64,000 nt of DNA from Flavobacterium frigoritolerans (GTDB lineage Bacteria; Bacteroidota; Bacteroidia; Flavobacteriales; Flavobacteriaceae), in contig NZ_JAOZEV010000005.1 in the NCBI RefSeq assembly GCF_025847275.1, forward strand, positions 1 to 64,000, in the 5' to 3' direction. The notes below the pieces were generated by a model. That model made no database searches and had not been told where the DNA came from. It saw only the letters and a list, made by a program, of their open reading frames with translations. Position numbers and translations under genes: made by a program. The stretch's first letter is position 1; every line of letters begins with the position of its first letter. This document shows, in pieces, positions 16,136-25,246 of the stretch.

Positions 16136-17584
16136 TTAAAACTGGAAATAAATAAATTGTTGCTCCGAACCAGCAAAATAGAATATGGTAAATACAATTG
16201 CATAATAAAATCCCCATCTAATTGCTTTGGGTAATCTTAGTCCAAATTTAGCTATTGCAAATTGCTCTTCTCTACCAATCCATTCAATAATTAAGAATGC
16301 TATAAGTAACAATATCAAACTTGGAGTTAAACCAATACTGGAAAAATAAGGAATCGAAAATAATGATTTAGAAAATATTTTAGTAATAATAGTCATAGCA
16401 TGTTCTATGCTCTCAGATCTAAAGAAAATCCAAGCAAAGACAGTTAAGCTGAAAGTTATCATCATTGAAATAAGCTCCTTACTAGTAGGGAAATATTTAC
16501 CCTGAGCCACAATATCAAGGTTATTTCTATTAGTATTAAAAATTATCGAAGGCATAATATACAGGGCATTTAAAAAACCCCAAATAATGAAAGTCCAGTT
16601 CGCGCCATGCCAAAAACCACTTACAATAAATATTATAAAAGTGTTCCTAACTTTCATCCACATACCGCCTTTACTTCCTCCTAATGGAATATATAAGTAG
16701 TCTCTAAACCAAGTTGATAGTGACATATGCCATCGTCTCCAAAACTCTGCAATATCTCTTGAAAAATATGGAAATGCAAAATTTCTTAATAAATCAATAC
16801 CAAAAAGCCTTGCAGTTCCTAAAGCAATATCTGAATACCCAGAAAAATCACCATAAATCTGAAATGTAAAAAGTATAGCTCCCACTAGTAATGTGCTACC
16901 CGAATAATTTGCAGAATCGTTAAAAACTGTATTCGCATAAATAGCACATAAATCAGCAATAACTACTTTTTTAAATAACCCCCATAAAATTTGTCTTAAA
17001 CCATCAACAGCTTGCTCATAATTGAATACCCTTTTTTTCTTAATTTGAGGCAGTAAGTGAGAAGCCCTCTCAATTGGCCCTGCAACAAGCAGCGGAAAAA
17101 AACTAACAAAAACTGAATAATCAATAAAATTCTTCTCTGCTTTAATTCGTCCTTTATAAACATCAATTACATACGACAAACCATGAAAAGTATAAAATGA
17201 AATACCAACAGGTAAAATAACCTTTAATGTCCAAGGATTAACTTGCAATCCTAAATTCGAAACCGCTTCTGCAAATGATTCTGCAAAAAAATTATAATAT
17301 TTAAAAACTCCTAGAAACCCTAGATTAATACAAATACTCAGCCAAAACCAAACTTTTTTAGCTTTCTTACTCTCTGTATCATCCATTTTTAGACCTGTAT
17401 AATAGTCCAATAATGTAGAAAACATCAAAAGAAATAAAAATCTCCAGTCCCAACAAGCATAAAAAAAGTAACTTGAAGATAATAGTAAAATATTCTGAAA
17501 TTTAAGCGACTTATTTGTTACAAACCAATAGAAAATGAATACTATAGGTAAAAATATTGCAAAATTGATTGAGTTAAAAAACAT
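16136..17584 (-). CDS. MBOAT family O-acyltransferase (AlgI/DltB-like)
   Basis: A polytopic membrane enzyme that carries acyl groups (usually acetyl) across the inner membrane. 482 residues with about ten hydrophobic helices. Family marks: LLPQIKKKRVF, GYSDIALGTARLFGI, DIAEFWRRWHMSLSTWFRDYLYIPLGG, and SGFWHGANWTFIIWG near residue 325 with the invariant His. The next gene is its SGNH partner. Together they resemble alginate or peptidoglycan O-acetylation pairs, but no polymer synthesis genes are adjacent, so the acceptor is not identified. Confidence 0.92.
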   Translation of the reverse strand: MFFNSINFAIFLPIVFIFYWFVTNKSLKFQNILLLSSSYFFYACWDWRFLFLLMFSTLLDYYTGLKMDDTESKKAKKVWFWLSICINLGFLGVFKYYNFFAESFAEAVSNLGLQVNPWTLKVILPVGISFYTFHGLSYVIDVYKGRIKAEKNFIDYSVFVSFFPLLVAGPIERASHLLPQIKKKRVFNYEQAVDGLRQILWGLFKKVVIADLCAIYANTVFNDSANYSGSTLLVGAILFTFQIYGDFSGYSDIALGTARLFGIDLLRNFAFPYFSRDIAEFWRRWHMSLSTWFRDYLYIPLGGSKGGMWMKVRNTFIIFIVSGFWHGANWTFIIWGFLNALYIMPSIIFNTNRNNLDIVAQGKYFPTSKELISMMITFSLTVFAWIFFRSESIEHAMTIITKIFSKSLFSIPYFSSIGLTPSLILLLIAFLIIEWIGREEQFAIAKFGLRLPKAIRWGFYYAIVFTIFYFAGSEQQFIYFQF

Positions 17585-17859
17585 TTTTTAATTATATGTG
17601 GATTTAAGATATGAATTATACCATTTATTCCTTTCTACAAATATGATCGTATTTATCTTAAATGTAAATTAAAATAGATTTTTTTATGGGTATTTTTTTT
17701 GCAAAAATAACTTTTTTTATGGATTAAAATCCCTCTCTTTTTATCCTCAAAATATTATTCAAACAACCACTAACTACCTACTATCCTAAGTAAACATAAA
17801 AACCATTTCACATATACAACATCAGTACAATTAAAATGAACGGACATCCCGTATATCGC

Positions 17860-18318
17860 TTAAATAACTTCGCAACTTGGGTTATGCAAAACTGGGAAAT
17901 TGCATGAATTGGCTATAAAACATAATTGGTTTGCTTTTTTATGTAGCTCTAATGCAAGTTGAATTTTATCTGGATTAGCAATTGTAACTTTTGGATTCAA
18001 TCGAACTTCCGTAAAGCGCCCACTTCCATCAAACTCAACTTCTAGAATAGCCTCAGCGTTATCTGAATAAGCAAGCACTTCGATCCCATTTTGACTGCAA
18101 ACATAGAAATACGACATCATATGACAGGAAACAAGACTGCTCAATAGCATATCTTCTGGATTATATAACTTTGGATCGCCTTTAAAAGCTTTTGCGGCAG
18201 AGACGCTTAATTTAGGTTTGCCCTCAATTATGATCTCATGATTTTTAGGATTAAGTTTCGTCTCATCTTCATTAGATTTCCATTTGACCTCTGCTTTAAA
18301 TAAATGTTTAAATCCCAT
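17860..18318 (-). CDS. OsmC family peroxiredoxin-like protein
   Basis: Thiol-dependent reduction of organic hydroperoxides is the known activity of OsmC/Ohr proteins. 152 residues with both redox cysteines in place: SSLVSCHMMSYFYV and FIANSCNFPVLHNPSC, plus YNPEDMLLSSL. The second Cys motif matches OsmC/YhfA-type more than Ohr. A soluble protein without a signal peptide, transcribed alone; upstream lies the GntR-type regulator on the same strand, separated by 42 bp, so co-transcription is possible. Confidence 0.9.
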   Translation of the reverse strand: MGFKHLFKAEVKWKSNEDETKLNPKNHEIIIEGKPKLSVSAAKAFKGDPKLYNPEDMLLSSLVSCHMMSYFYVCSQNGIEVLAYSDNAEAILEVEFDGSGRFTEVRLNPKVTIANPDKIQLALELHKKANQLCFIANSCNFPVLHNPSCEVI

Positions 18319-18360
18319 AATTATTTTAAATTTAAAAAACTACAATAACAAAACTTCTGA

Positions 18361-19359
18361 TTACAATGAATTACGCATAATCAAAGAGGATTTGTTTTCG
18401 ATGTTCTGTTTTTTTCCTGACAAAACCATCTTTGCCATAATTTTTCCCATTTCTTCAAAATTTGTTGAAATAGTTGTTATCCCGTTTTCTACTACTTTTT
18501 TTAATGGCGTTTCATTGTAAGAGATAATTCCAAAATCAACTCCCAGTTTTAAATCTTGGCGTTTAGATTTTTCGATAACCCGAACCAAATCCCTATCATT
18601 AGGAATTATATATACCTCTCCTACTTTAACCTCTCTTTCTCTAAACTCAGTGATGACTTCATTATCAAATGAAAAATCATTACAAAAATTCAAAAACCCA
18701 ACTTTCATTCCCAAAGGTTCTCTAAATCCTGGAAAAATCATAATAAGCTTCTTATATTTATCTAGTTTAGTTTTTCCTTTTACTAACGCATCGTAAATAT
18801 CTTTTGGGAAATTCTGGCAAACTGATGGATATGCTTTTAAAGCTTCACTAGTCTGATCCAAAATATAAACTTCATTTACTGGTAGGGTATTTATACAAGA
18901 GGCTGCATCTGCCAAATCGGTTGGCATTATTATATATTTAGTATATGCTCCGTTATTGTCATTTATTAGTTTCTTAAAAACCTTAGTATTGAAATAATAA
19001 AAAAAGATATCAACCTGCACTTCTTCCCCTATATTTCTCAAAAAGGAAATATAAATATCTTCTTTAAAATTATTCAATTCATCAAAAAGTAAAAAAACCC
19101 GCTCTTTAATCGTGATTTCAACACTTTTAATATAATATCCCTTTCCTGGTATGGCATAAATAATACCTCTCTTTTTTAATTCATCATAAGCCTGCAAGAC
19201 AGTATCTCTTGACAAAGAAAAGGCTAAACACACTTTATTAACTGATGGTAGTCTATCGCCTTTCTTTAAGTTTTTCTTATTAATACTGCTCTCAACAGAA
19301 GCTATAATCTGCTTGTATTTAGGAATACCTAGATTATTTTGGATAGAAATTATATTCAT
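18361..19359 (-). CDS. GntR-type regulator with sugar-binding effector domain
   Basis: Transcription factor of 332 residues: an N-terminal GntR winged helix (about 10-75; KKGDRLPSVNKVC, LSRDTVLQAYDELKKRGII, GKGYYIK) followed by a periplasmic-binding-protein/LacI-like sensor (about 85-325). Such proteins in Bacteroidota repress sugar-use genes until the sugar binds. I start at ATG 19359 (MNIISIQNN); the frame is open further upstream but would run into the galM leader. It is divergent from galM and the symporter, which it most likely controls. Galactose or a related hexose is the likely ligand, inferred from its neighbours. Confidence 0.87.
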   Translation of the reverse strand: MNIISIQNNLGIPKYKQIIASVESSINKKNLKKGDRLPSVNKVCLAFSLSRDTVLQAYDELKKRGIIYAIPGKGYYIKSVEITIKERVFLLFDELNNFKEDIYISFLRNIGEEVQVDIFFYYFNTKVFKKLINDNNGAYTKYIIMPTDLADAASCINTLPVNEVYILDQTSEALKAYPSVCQNFPKDIYDALVKGKTKLDKYKKLIMIFPGFREPLGMKVGFLNFCNDFSFDNEVITEFREREVKVGEVYIIPNDRDLVRVIEKSKRQDLKLGVDFGIISYNETPLKKVVENGITTISTNFEEMGKIMAKMVLSGKKQNIENKSSLIMRNSL

Positions 19360-19392
19360 AAAAGGTTTGGTTTTTATGCAATATACAAAAAA

Positions 19393-19408
19393 CTGGTAGG
19401 TGCTGGTA
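19393..19408. promoter_or_regulatory. candidate operator: two CTGGTA words 10 bp apart
   Basis: CTGGTA at 19393-19398 and again at 19403-19408 are spaced exactly one helical turn apart, between the divergent starts of the GntR regulator and galM. A -7-like TATTTTTG lies at 19430-19437 toward galM. Proposed regulator site; sequence evidence only. Confidence 0.35.
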
Positions 19409-19461
19409 TGAATCGTGTCAATATATACATATTTTTGAATTTCATTTTTCACAAAAAAATA

Positions 19462-20514
19462 ATGAAAATAAAACACAAATCACATTTTACTAACATAAAC
19501 ACAAAAGAATTATTTGGTGTGTTGCCCGACAATAATGCTATTCATTCTTATAAATTAACTAACAAAAATGGTATGCAAGCCACAATTATCGACTATGGCG
19601 CAACCGTTACTTCATTAATGATTCCTCTTGAAAATGGAGAACTTATAGATGTAGTTTTAGGCTTTGACAATTTAGATAAATATTTAAAATCGTATTCTTT
19701 ATCGGGTGCTCCCTATTTTGGGGCTATTATAGGTCGTTATGCTGGCAGAATAAACAATGGGGCTTTTACTCTTAATGATAAAACATATCTTTTGAACAAA
19801 AACAATAACAATCATTCTATTCATGGTGGAATTGTTGGTTTTTCCCAAAAAAGATGGGAAGTCAAAACAATTACCGAAGGTGAAAACCCATCAATAACAA
19901 TGACTCTTTTAAGTCCTGCTAATGAAGAAAATTATCCTGGAGATTTATCTGTAAGTCTAACTTATACATTATCTGAAGACAATGAGTTCCAACTAGAATA
20001 CAATGCAACTACGACAGCTGATACCATTATAAATTTAACAAATCATAGTTATTTTAATCTTAACGGACATGGCTCTAGCGTTGCAGACCAAGAAATGATT
20101 GTAAACTCTGATAAAATATTAGAAACAACTCACGAAAATATCCCAACAGGAAATATATTAAATCTTCTTAATCATCCTTTCGATTTTAGAACTCCTGCAA
20201 ACTGCCCTCCTATTATTGATAATTCATTTGTAATAGAGACCAAAAATGATATTGCCGCTGCACTTTATAGTCCAACAAACGGATTACGAATGACTGTTTA
20301 TACCGATCAACCAAGTGTTCATGTATTTGTAGGTGGTAATTGCTCAACCGAAATAAAAGGAAAAGAAAACGTCACTTATCACTCTTTAAGCGGTATTTGT
20401 TTTGAAGCTCAGAACTATCCTGATGCTCCAAATCACAGTAACTTTCCTAATTCAATATTAAAAAAAGAAGATAAATACCATCATAAAACAATTTACAAAT
20501 TTCAATCTATTTAA
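19462..20514 (+). CDS. galM: aldose 1-epimerase (mutarotase)
   Basis: Interconverts alpha and beta anomers of galactose/glucose. 350 residues: IIGRYAGRINNGAF (Arg), NNHSIHGG and NLTNHSYFNLNG (the two catalytic/binding His), and FEAQNYPDAPN with the catalytic Glu. I start at ATG 19462 (MKIKHKSHFT); the upstream open frame would overlap the regulator gene. No signal peptide, thus cytoplasmic. It is followed at 63 bp by a sodium/sugar symporter, which fits uptake and anomer conversion of the same sugar. Confidence 0.93.
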   Translation: MKIKHKSHFTNINTKELFGVLPDNNAIHSYKLTNKNGMQATIIDYGATVTSLMIPLENGELIDVVLGFDNLDKYLKSYSLSGAPYFGAIIGRYAGRINNGAFTLNDKTYLLNKNNNNHSIHGGIVGFSQKRWEVKTITEGENPSITMTLLSPANEENYPGDLSVSLTYTLSEDNEFQLEYNATTTADTIINLTNHSYFNLNGHGSSVADQEMIVNSDKILETTHENIPTGNILNLLNHPFDFRTPANCPPIIDNSFVIETKNDIAAALYSPTNGLRMTVYTDQPSVHVFVGGNCSTEIKGKENVTYHSLSGICFEAQNYPDAPNHSNFPNSILKKEDKYHHKTIYKFQSI

Positions 20515-20577
20515 AAAAACCAATAACTATAACCACGAAATACCTTATATAAATTTCCTCCTTAAACACTATTAACC

Positions 20578-22263
20578 ATGAACCAAAACCTTGCCTTCGC
20601 AGATTATGCGGTTTTTATAATCTACTTTATTGTAGTATCAACTTACGGTTACACCATATATCGAAAACGCAAAAAAGATGAAAAAGATGCCAAAGCTTAT
20701 TTTCTTGCCGAAGGAAACCTGACTTGGTGGGCAATTGGCGCTTCATTAATTGCATCTAATATTTCAGCAGAACAGTTTATCGGAATGAGTGGCGAAGGTT
20801 TCTTTCTGGGGATTGCTGTCGCTGCGTACGAATGGGTTGCCGCTATAACTTTAATAATAGTTGCTGTATGGTTTATTCCTGTTTATCTTAAAAATAAGAT
20901 ATACACCATGCCTCAATTTTTAAAAACACGTTATAATGAATCGACTGCTTTGATTATGGCTGTCTTTTGGCTGTTTTTGTATGTTTTTGTAAACCTGACT
21001 TCTATTTTATACTTAGGAGCTGTTGCTATTAATGGATTAGCAGGAGGAGAATACCTCCATGTTATTATGGTAGGATTGGCTCTTTTTGCTTTGATAATTT
21101 CCTTAGGCGGAATGAAAGTAGTTGCTTATACTGATGTTATTCAGGTAGCCGTACTAATCATAGGTGGATTAGTAACTTCTTATATCGCTTTAACGACTGT
21201 TGGACACTATTTTGGTGTGGGGCAAAATGCAATTGCAGGTTTTAAAGTTTTGATGCAAGAAGCGCCAGAACATTTTAAAATGATAATACCGAAACCAACC
21301 GCAACTTCTTCTCAACTAGAAATAGATAAATATTTAACTTTTCCTGGTTTATTATCCTACGTTGCTGGTATTTGGATCATAAACCTTAACTATTGGGGTT
21401 GCAATCAATACATTACTCAAAGAGCACTTGGCGCCGACTTACAAACTGCTCGTACTGGTATTTTATTTGCAGGTTTCTTAAAATTATTAATGCCTGTGAT
21501 TGTTATGCTACCTGGTATTGCAGCTTATGTTTTATATCAAAATGGTCATTTACCTCAACTTGTTGGAGGAAAAGATGGCGCCTACTCTGCTGTATTAACT
21601 TTTTTACCAACAGGATTAAAAGGGCTTTCAGTCGCTGCCTTGACTGCTGCAATTGTAGCCTCATTGGCAGGTAAAGTAAATAGTATTTCGACTATTTACA
21701 CTTTAGATATTCATAAAAAATACATCCAAAAAGAAGCTGGTGAAAAACAACAAGTAAACATTGGTCGAATTGCTGTTTTTGCTGCAATGTTATTGGCTGT
21801 TTTATTTACTTGGAATGATATTCTAGGAATTGGTGGTGTTGGCGGATTTACATACATCCAAAAATATACTGGCTTTATAAGCCCTGGAGTTTTTGCTATG
21901 TTTATTCTTGGTATGTTTTGGAAAAGAACTACTGGAACCGCAGCTATTGTTGGTGTAATTTTAGGATTTGTATTATCGGTTTTATTTAATGAATATGCTC
22001 CAATGCTTTTTGGAAATGATACATTATTATACACTGCTTATCCAAACGGTAAAGGAGCATATGAAATTCCGTTCCATATTTGTATGGGATTGTCTTTCTT
22101 CTTTACTACACTGGCCATGGTTCTTGTAAGTTTTGCAGGTCCAAAAGTAAATCCAAAAGCTTTTGAATTAGATACCTCAATGTTTAAATTAAAACCACAA
22201 ACAACAGTATTGATTGTAATTACTTTATTAATAATAGCCTCTTTATATGTTAAGTTCTGGTAA
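20578..22263 (+). CDS. sodium/sugar (galactose/glucose) cotransporter, SSS family
   Basis: Sodium-driven sugar uptake across the inner membrane. 561 residues with about 14 helices. The sequence GASLIASNISAEQFIGMSG and the stretch AYEWVAAITLI closely follow the Vibrio galactose transporter vSGLT as I recall it, as do FVNLTSILYLGAVA, NYWGCNQYITQRALGA and LPGIAAYVLY. That supports hexose, rather than amino acid or proline, as substrate. It forms an operon with galM under the divergent GntR regulator. Confidence 0.92.
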   Translation: MNQNLAFADYAVFIIYFIVVSTYGYTIYRKRKKDEKDAKAYFLAEGNLTWWAIGASLIASNISAEQFIGMSGEGFFLGIAVAAYEWVAAITLIIVAVWFIPVYLKNKIYTMPQFLKTRYNESTALIMAVFWLFLYVFVNLTSILYLGAVAINGLAGGEYLHVIMVGLALFALIISLGGMKVVAYTDVIQVAVLIIGGLVTSYIALTTVGHYFGVGQNAIAGFKVLMQEAPEHFKMIIPKPTATSSQLEIDKYLTFPGLLSYVAGIWIINLNYWGCNQYITQRALGADLQTARTGILFAGFLKLLMPVIVMLPGIAAYVLYQNGHLPQLVGGKDGAYSAVLTFLPTGLKGLSVAALTAAIVASLAGKVNSISTIYTLDIHKKYIQKEAGEKQQVNIGRIAVFAAMLLAVLFTWNDILGIGGVGGFTYIQKYTGFISPGVFAMFILGMFWKRTTGTAAIVGVILGFVLSVLFNEYAPMLFGNDTLLYTAYPNGKGAYEIPFHICMGLSFFFTTLAMVLVSFAGPKVNPKAFELDTSMFKLKPQTTVLIVITLLIIASLYVKFW

Positions 22264-22311
22264 GAATTAGAGTAGTACTAAATAGATCAAAGATCAAATA
22301 AGATGCAAATA

Positions 22312-22342
22312 GAAAACCCTAGTAAAAACTAGGGTTTCTTTT
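22312..22342. terminator. bidirectional terminator between symporter and flavoprotein genes
   Basis: AAACCCTAGT (22314-22323) and ACTAGGGTTT (22328-22337) form a perfect 10-bp stem with AAAA loop, flanked by A and T tracts; the minus-strand gene ends immediately next to it. Confidence 0.85.
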
Positions 22343-23585
22343 ATTTCTTGCTTTCCATATTTAAAAGGTAAGCCATGTTTTTAATTACATTATCATGTTT
22401 TTTTACAAATGGATTTTCTTCATCCCAAACATATCCCGCAAGTACAGCACAGATTTTACGTTTTACATCTGGATTCTCTGGTTGATGAAAAAATAAAGTT
22501 TGTAAATTCCCTGTATACCATTCTTTTACGTAAGTCGTAAAAACATTAATTCCACGCTTCATATAAGCGGTAAATTCTGTTTCCCAATCTACAACAATAC
22601 CTTGTTGAGACTGCTTCAAATACAGTTTTGCAGCAAGCATACCCGATTCTGTTGCAAAAGCAACTCCCGATGAAAATACTGGATCCAAGAATTCAGTACT
22701 ATTTCCAGTTAATGCAAATCCATCTCCATACATTTTCTTTACTGAGCGTGAATAATTTTCTAACTTTATAGGTTCGAATAAAAATTCAGTTCCGCCAAAT
22801 CTTTTAATATAATAATCCGAAAGTTGAATTGCATTTTTTAAAGCTTCACCATTATTCTTGTTTTCAGAAAGTGAATTGATAAAATCTGTAGGGCCTACAA
22901 CTCCCAAACTTGTGTTTCCATTAGAGAAAGGAATCACCCATAGCCAAACTTCGGTTTCAAGAACATCAAATGAAATTAATGTTCCTTCTTCGCCTTCTGG
23001 TCTGTTACTATCTTTTACGTGTGTAAAAATAGAAGAATGCGGATCTAATGCTGACGGTTTATCCAAATCTAAAAGTCTTGGCAAAACTCTACCGTACCCA
23101 CTTGAATCTATAATAAACTTGGCATGAATCTCTTTTAAATTTCCATCCCTATCCTTTACAATTGTTTTTGAATTACTTCCTTCAAAAGAAACTTCAATTA
23201 CCTCTGACTCAAATTCTAAATCAATTCCTTTTCGTATTAATTCCTGAGCCATTGTATTGTCAAAATCAGCCCTGGGTACTTGCCAGGTCCAATCCCAACC
23301 TTCAGAAAATTTATTAGAAAAATCAAAAACACAAATTTCATTTCCTCTAATAAATCGTGCGCCTAGCTTCTTTTCGAAATTCATAGCATTTAAACTATCA
23401 AATAACTCAGCTTCGGCAAAGTGGTCCATAACTCTTGGTATCAAACTCTCACCAACAACAATTCTAGGGAATTTTGTCTTTTCAACAACCTTTATTTTGC
23501 AATTATTCTTATGCAAATAAGCAGCCGATACACATCCAGATGGCCCCGCACCTATTACTAACACATCAACAAACTCCTTTAACAT
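22341..23585 (-). CDS. FAD-dependent oxidoreductase, halogenase-like
   Basis: Flavoprotein of 414 residues. The N terminus is an FAD-binding Rossmann motif (VIGAGPSGCVSAAYLHK, about 10-26) and residues 214-219 read WLWVIP, the WxWxIP motif of flavin-dependent halogenases; GNSTEFLDPVFSSGVAFA is the second FAD segment. Known members halogenate phenols or indoles, but relatives lacking a matching active-site lysine act as reductases or hydroxylases. It is divergent from the tyrosine ammonia-lyase gene at the edge of the pigment cluster, so ring modification (chlorination or hydroxylation) of the aryl head is plausible but inferred. Confidence 0.8.
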   Translation of the reverse strand: MLKEFVDVLVIGAGPSGCVSAAYLHKNNCKIKVVEKTKFPRIVVGESLIPRVMDHFAEAELFDSLNAMNFEKKLGARFIRGNEICVFDFSNKFSEGWDWTWQVPRADFDNTMAQELIRKGIDLEFESEVIEVSFEGSNSKTIVKDRDGNLKEIHAKFIIDSSGYGRVLPRLLDLDKPSALDPHSSIFTHVKDSNRPEGEEGTLISFDVLETEVWLWVIPFSNGNTSLGVVGPTDFINSLSENKNNGEALKNAIQLSDYYIKRFGGTEFLFEPIKLENYSRSVKKMYGDGFALTGNSTEFLDPVFSSGVAFATESGMLAAKLYLKQSQQGIVVDWETEFTAYMKRGINVFTTYVKEWYTGNLQTLFFHQPENPDVKRKICAVLAGYVWDEENPFVKKHDNVIKNMAYLLNMESKK

Positions 23586-23686
23586 ATACGAATTGCTATT
23601 AATTATTAACTTACATTTGCCATCATCAAAATAACTACATTTATTTTAATAAATAAAATTAATTTAGTATAATCAAAAAGGGTTAA

Positions 23687-25207
23687 ATGAATACAATTGG
23701 CGAATATTTAAGTTTAAAAGAATTTGAATCCATAATCTTTGGTAATACTAAAATTAACATCAGTAAAATTGTCTTAGACCGCGTAAATGAAAGCTTTGAC
23801 TTCTTGAAAGAGTTCTCAAAAAATAAAATTATTTATGGCGTAAACACTGGTTTTGGACCAATGGCACAATATCGTATTAAAGACGAAGACCAAATTCAAC
23901 TACAATATAATTTAATAAGAAGTCACTCGTCTGGAACCGGTAAACCTTTAAATCCTGTTTTAGTAAAAGCAGCAATTCTGGCACGATTAAATACACTTTC
24001 TTTAGGTAATTCTGGCGTACATCCGTCGGTAATTCATTTAATGAAAGATTTTATAAATAAAGATATTACTCCGTTAATTTTTGAACACGGAGGAGTTGGA
24101 GCAAGTGGAGATTTAGTTCAGCTATCCCATTTGGCTCTAACACTAATTGGTGAAGGAGAAGTTTTTTACAAAGGCGAAAGAAAATCTACAAAAGAAGTTT
24201 TCGAAATTGAAAATCTATCACCAATTCAAGTAGAAATAAGAGAAGGTCTTGCTCTTATAAACGGAACCTCAGTAATGACCGGAATAGGCGTTGTAAATGT
24301 ACATCATGCAAACAAATTACTAGATTGGTCTTTAAAATTTTCATGTACAATAAATGAACTTGTACAAGCTTATGATGATCATTTTTCAGAAGAATTAAAT
24401 CAAACAAAACGTCACAAAGGGCAACGAGAAGTAGCTGCAAGAATGAGACAAAATCTTTCAGACAGCACTTTAATTCGTAAAAGAGAAGATCATTTATATA
24501 CAGGTGAAAACACCCAAGAAATTTTTAAAGAAAAAGTGCAGGAGTATTACTCTTTAAGATGTGTACCGCAAATTCTAGGCCCTATCTTGGAGACCATCAA
24601 CAATGTAGGTTCAATTCTTGAAGACGAATTTAACTCAGCAAATGACAATCCTATTATAGATGTAAAAAATAAACATGTATATCATGGCGGTAATTTTCAT
24701 GGTGATTATATCTCACTAGAAATGGACAAACTAAAAATTGTAGTAACTAAACTTACAATGCTTGCTGAACGCCAATTGAATTATTTATTAAATTCAAAAA
24801 TCAATGAGATCCTTCCTCCATTTGTTAATCTTGGAACTTTAGGGTTTAATTTTGGAATGCAAGGAGTTCAGTTTACCGCAACCTCAACAACTGCCGAAAA
24901 CCAAATGCTGTCTAACCCGATGTATGTACACAGTATCCCAAACAATAACGACAATCAAGATATTGTAAGTATGGGAACAAATGCTGCCGTAATTACTGCA
25001 AAAGTTATCGAAAATTCATTTGAAGTTTTAGCTATTGAATTGATTACCATTGTTCAAGCAATTGATTACTTAGAACAAAAAGATCAAATTTCGTCTGTAT
25101 CTAAAAAAATATATGACGATATTAGAGCAATTATTCCTAAATTTAAAGAAGACCAGGTTATGTATCCTTTTGTTCAAAAAGTAAAAGACTACCTGATAAA
25201 TAATTAA
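23687..25207 (+). CDS. tyrosine ammonia-lyase (aromatic amino acid lyase)
   Basis: Converts L-tyrosine to 4-coumarate and ammonia, the aryl starter of the pigment. 506 residues. The MIO cofactor forms from ASG at 139-141 (GGVGASGDLVQLSH); the catalytic Tyr50 is in IIYGVNTGFGP; the ring-selectivity residue is His80 (IRSHSSGTG), as in tyrosine- or histidine-specific enzymes. Large stretches match the characterised F. johnsoniae tyrosine ammonia-lyase from memory, including the MNTI-EYLSL start. It heads the plus-strand pigment operon; the flavoprotein gene is divergent. Confidence 0.93.
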   Translation: MNTIGEYLSLKEFESIIFGNTKINISKIVLDRVNESFDFLKEFSKNKIIYGVNTGFGPMAQYRIKDEDQIQLQYNLIRSHSSGTGKPLNPVLVKAAILARLNTLSLGNSGVHPSVIHLMKDFINKDITPLIFEHGGVGASGDLVQLSHLALTLIGEGEVFYKGERKSTKEVFEIENLSPIQVEIREGLALINGTSVMTGIGVVNVHHANKLLDWSLKFSCTINELVQAYDDHFSEELNQTKRHKGQREVAARMRQNLSDSTLIRKREDHLYTGENTQEIFKEKVQEYYSLRCVPQILGPILETINNVGSILEDEFNSANDNPIIDVKNKHVYHGGNFHGDYISLEMDKLKIVVTKLTMLAERQLNYLLNSKINEILPPFVNLGTLGFNFGMQGVQFTATSTTAENQMLSNPMYVHSIPNNNDNQDIVSMGTNAAVITAKVIENSFEVLAIELITIVQAIDYLEQKDQISSVSKKIYDDIRAIIPKFKEDQVMYPFVQKVKDYLINN

Positions 25208-25246
25208 TATTTTATTTCATATTTATTAATCTTGAATCTTAAAATC

